The notes under the pieces were generated by a model. The model was given only the letters and a program-made list of their open reading frames with translations, was not told the origin of the DNA and did no database searches. A stretch of DNA of 64,000 nt from Undaria pinnatifida (lineage: Eukaryota; Sar; Phaeophyceae; Laminariales; Alariaceae). The DNA lies in assembly GCA_012845835.1 (NCBI GenBank), contig JABAKD010000022.1, positions 13,189,718 to 13,253,717 on the forward strand. Reading direction: 5' to 3'. Each line of letters opens with the position of its first letter. Positions within the stretch are counted from its first letter, which is position 1. The position numbers and the translations under genes were made by a program. Positions 62,305-64,000 of this stretch are shown in pieces.

Positions 62305-62570
62305 CTACATACACAGAGCTTGCTGCTGTTCTTAGCTAGGCCCTACATGTCGCTTCTTCTGCTTGCTCTGTGCTCTGCCACTGAGTATTCACCTGACCCT
62401 ATGCCTAGATAACACAGCCATGGACTTGTTCCAGTCATTGAGTGCTTAGTGTATAGGATTTAGTATAGAGGCACCCAACCCCCCCCCCCTACCCCCCCTC
62501 CAATCGGCCTAAAATGTAAAAATGTGAGCGAGGGTCCAGGATTTTTTTTTCCGGACGCCCTTGATATACA

Positions 62571-64000
62571 CAGTATAATATGAACGAATACATACTTTTC
62601 GCACTACACAAAATACCAGCACTAGTACTACTAGTACTATATTTCCGAAGTACAGTATACTCTAGACTACTTGAGTATACGATGGGAAATGCGATGATGC
62701 CATGCTACCTCTCTACGTTCTTGTAGCACAGTAGTGCCGGTAAAGTGTGAAGCAGTCCAATATATATGTATATATGATCATTCTTTTTTTCGGGGATTCG
62801 GTTAGGAGTTTTTTTTCGTCCCGGCCTCAGTATGCGATTCGCGACACTGGAATTCTCGGTCAAATAGCTTCATTCGAGCGCCGTCTTCGGGGGGCGGCTC
62901 AAACGCCCCTTGCCCTGCTGTATCCGTTCCGCACCTCGACGTGAACGCGGACGGATGCCGAACGAGGCAAGCGAGAAGTTGCGAAAATGTTGCATGTCGA
63001 GAAATAATTCTCGAGATTTTGGTTGTATCTTGACGTCTGCAGCGTCTGGATGATTTACAAAATTGGCATCAATTCAAACGGCAGTTAGTTGCTAATGTTT
63101 CTGATGTTTTGAATTTTGCGGTCGCATGCTCTCGAGCGTTTGTTTTGCTCGACGTCTGCAGGGCTTGAGCGTTTGTTTGTTTTGATTGACGTCTGCAGGG
63201 CTTGAACGAATGAAACACGTAAAAGTCTTCGGGGGGCGGCTCCAACGCCCCTCGCCCTTCGTTATCCGTTGGGCACCTCGACGTGAACGCGGATGAAGGC
63301 TGAGCGAGACAAGGGAGAAGTTGCAAAAATATTGTATTTTGTGGAGGTAATCTTACGCCTTCGGTTGTATCTTAACGTCTGCAGCGTCTTGATAATTTCC
63401 AAAATTGGCATCATTTCCAAACAGTAGTTGCTAAAATTTTGAATTCTGCGGTGGTATACTCTCGATCGTTAGTTTTGCTTAACGTCTGCAGGGCTTGAGC
63501 GCGTGTTATAATACCATTAGTAGATCGCTCTAACTCGTCTTTTTTTATTGCGTTTGGTGCTGTTGAAGTGTTTCTCATTTCGAGCGTGCTTGGTCTGCAC
63601 GTCAATCTGATATAGGCTCAAAATCGGTTTTTTGTGCGACCTTATTACGCAAATAACGTCTGCAGGAGGAGTTGTGAAGAATGTGTATAACTTCGGGTGA
63701 ACACGCGCATATGAAACATAATATCTGATAAACTATTAATTTAGTACGCGCCAACAACGACGTACAACAACAATGGACAACCTACAAAACGAAATAAACA
63801 AATAACGCGCGAGCGATGACGTGCTTTTCGTACACGTATATACTACGACATCTGCGAAAGGTTCCCTACGGCCGGGAATGAAGGCGGGGATACAACATTA
63901 TTTACGAAGTAAAATTCTAGATGGACACCCTTCATAAACAAATAAAAAAATCGCAAATAACGTACATGATGCAAATGACCAGCCGAAGTGCGACCGCGTA
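62571..64000. other. Right-end non-coding region with tandem duplication
   Basis: No supported gene. A ~343-bp duplication occupies 62884-63512; beyond about 63700 I see nothing distinctive. Confidence 0.55.
62884..63512. repeat. Tandem duplication, about 343-bp period, with repeated AACGTCTGCAG motif
   Basis: CTTCGGGGGGCGGCTC, CACCTCGACGTGAACGCGGA and GTCTGCAGCGTCT recur in order starting at 62884 and 63227. (A/G)ACGTCTGCAG occurs at about 63033, 63150, 63188, 63377, 63480 and 63655. Confidence 0.85.

Larger units (their letters stand above)
60979..62563. mobile_element. Inverted-repeat transposon-like element, 1585 bp
   Basis: Terminal inverted repeats 60979-61013 and 62528-62563 match except for the length of an A/T run (outer ends CAAGGGCGTCCGG and CCGGACGCCCTTG). 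The 7-bp direct repeat ATATACA flanks it at 60972-60978 and 62564-62570. Just inside each end is a C-rich tract in the same orientation (about 61018-61044 and 62474-62503). The interior has a ~118-bp direct repeat (61130-61390), a 50-bp duplication (61746-61850) and a Glu-rich minus-strand ORF. No transposase recognised, so presumably non-autonomous. Superfamily unassigned. Confidence 0.8.

Noticed and set aside
61697-62335. 212-codon plus-strand Ser-rich ORF and other frames over the trinucleotide repeat
   Set aside because: A TCC-type repeat keeps most frames open on both strands. The minus frame has the more protein-like non-repeat flank, so the plus frames were treated as shadows.

Overview
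This window is nuclear DNA from a eukaryote, most likely a brown alga (Phaeophyceae) or a close stramenopile relative. The reasons are a gene cut into 17 GT-AG-bounded exons, introns of up to 7.3 kb packed with repeats, no bacterial operon structure, chromodomain Ty3/gypsy elements and tRNA-derived SINEs. The exact species cannot be read from the sequence.

Layout. (1) At 41-646 lies the terminal exon of a subtilisin-like serine protease whose catalytic part is off the left edge. (2) From 647 to 9076 is repeat-rich intergenic DNA containing an old Ty3/gypsy relic (about 5347-7990). (3) From 9077 to 40126 (+ strand) is a complete assimilatory nitrate reductase gene. I reconstructed its 17 exons by protein-family continuity and splice phase; they sum to 2469 nt (822 residues plus stop). 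Domain order is Mo-cofactor/sulfite-oxidase fold, Mo-cofactor dimerisation domain, cytochrome b5 heme domain, FAD domain, NADH domain. Its introns hold tRNA-derived SINEs, a second poly(A)-tailed retroposon family with 8-bp target duplications, a LINE remnant, very short TTAA-flanked MITEs, a perfect 106-bp inverted repeat and several minisatellites. (4) From 40127 to 43836 is intergenic DNA with a TTGAAGTTCAA-type low-complexity block directly after the stop codon, then minisatellites. (5) From 43845 to 59755 is a nest of LTR elements: two Ty3/gypsy chromodomain elements on the minus strand (44558-50730 and 51741-59268) interleaved with tiny TRIM-like elements that use the same tRNA-Ser primer site. 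(6) At 60979-62563 is a DNA-transposon-like element with 35/36-bp terminal inverted repeats and a 7-bp target duplication, carrying a Glu-rich ORF. (7) The right end is non-coding with a large tandem duplication.

Nitrate reductase reduces nitrate to nitrite with NADH electrons passing FAD, heme b5 and Mo-cofactor. The protease exon is unrelated to it. All other coding capacity belongs to mobile elements. The most unusual observations are: a gypsy element whose primer-binding site is the complement of an entire tRNA-Ser including CCA; a gypsy/TRIM chimera with mismatched LTRs; a Tudor-like module after the integrase chromodomain; decayed copies of the flanking exon ends inside nitrate reductase intron 13; and the inverted-repeat element at 60979-62563.
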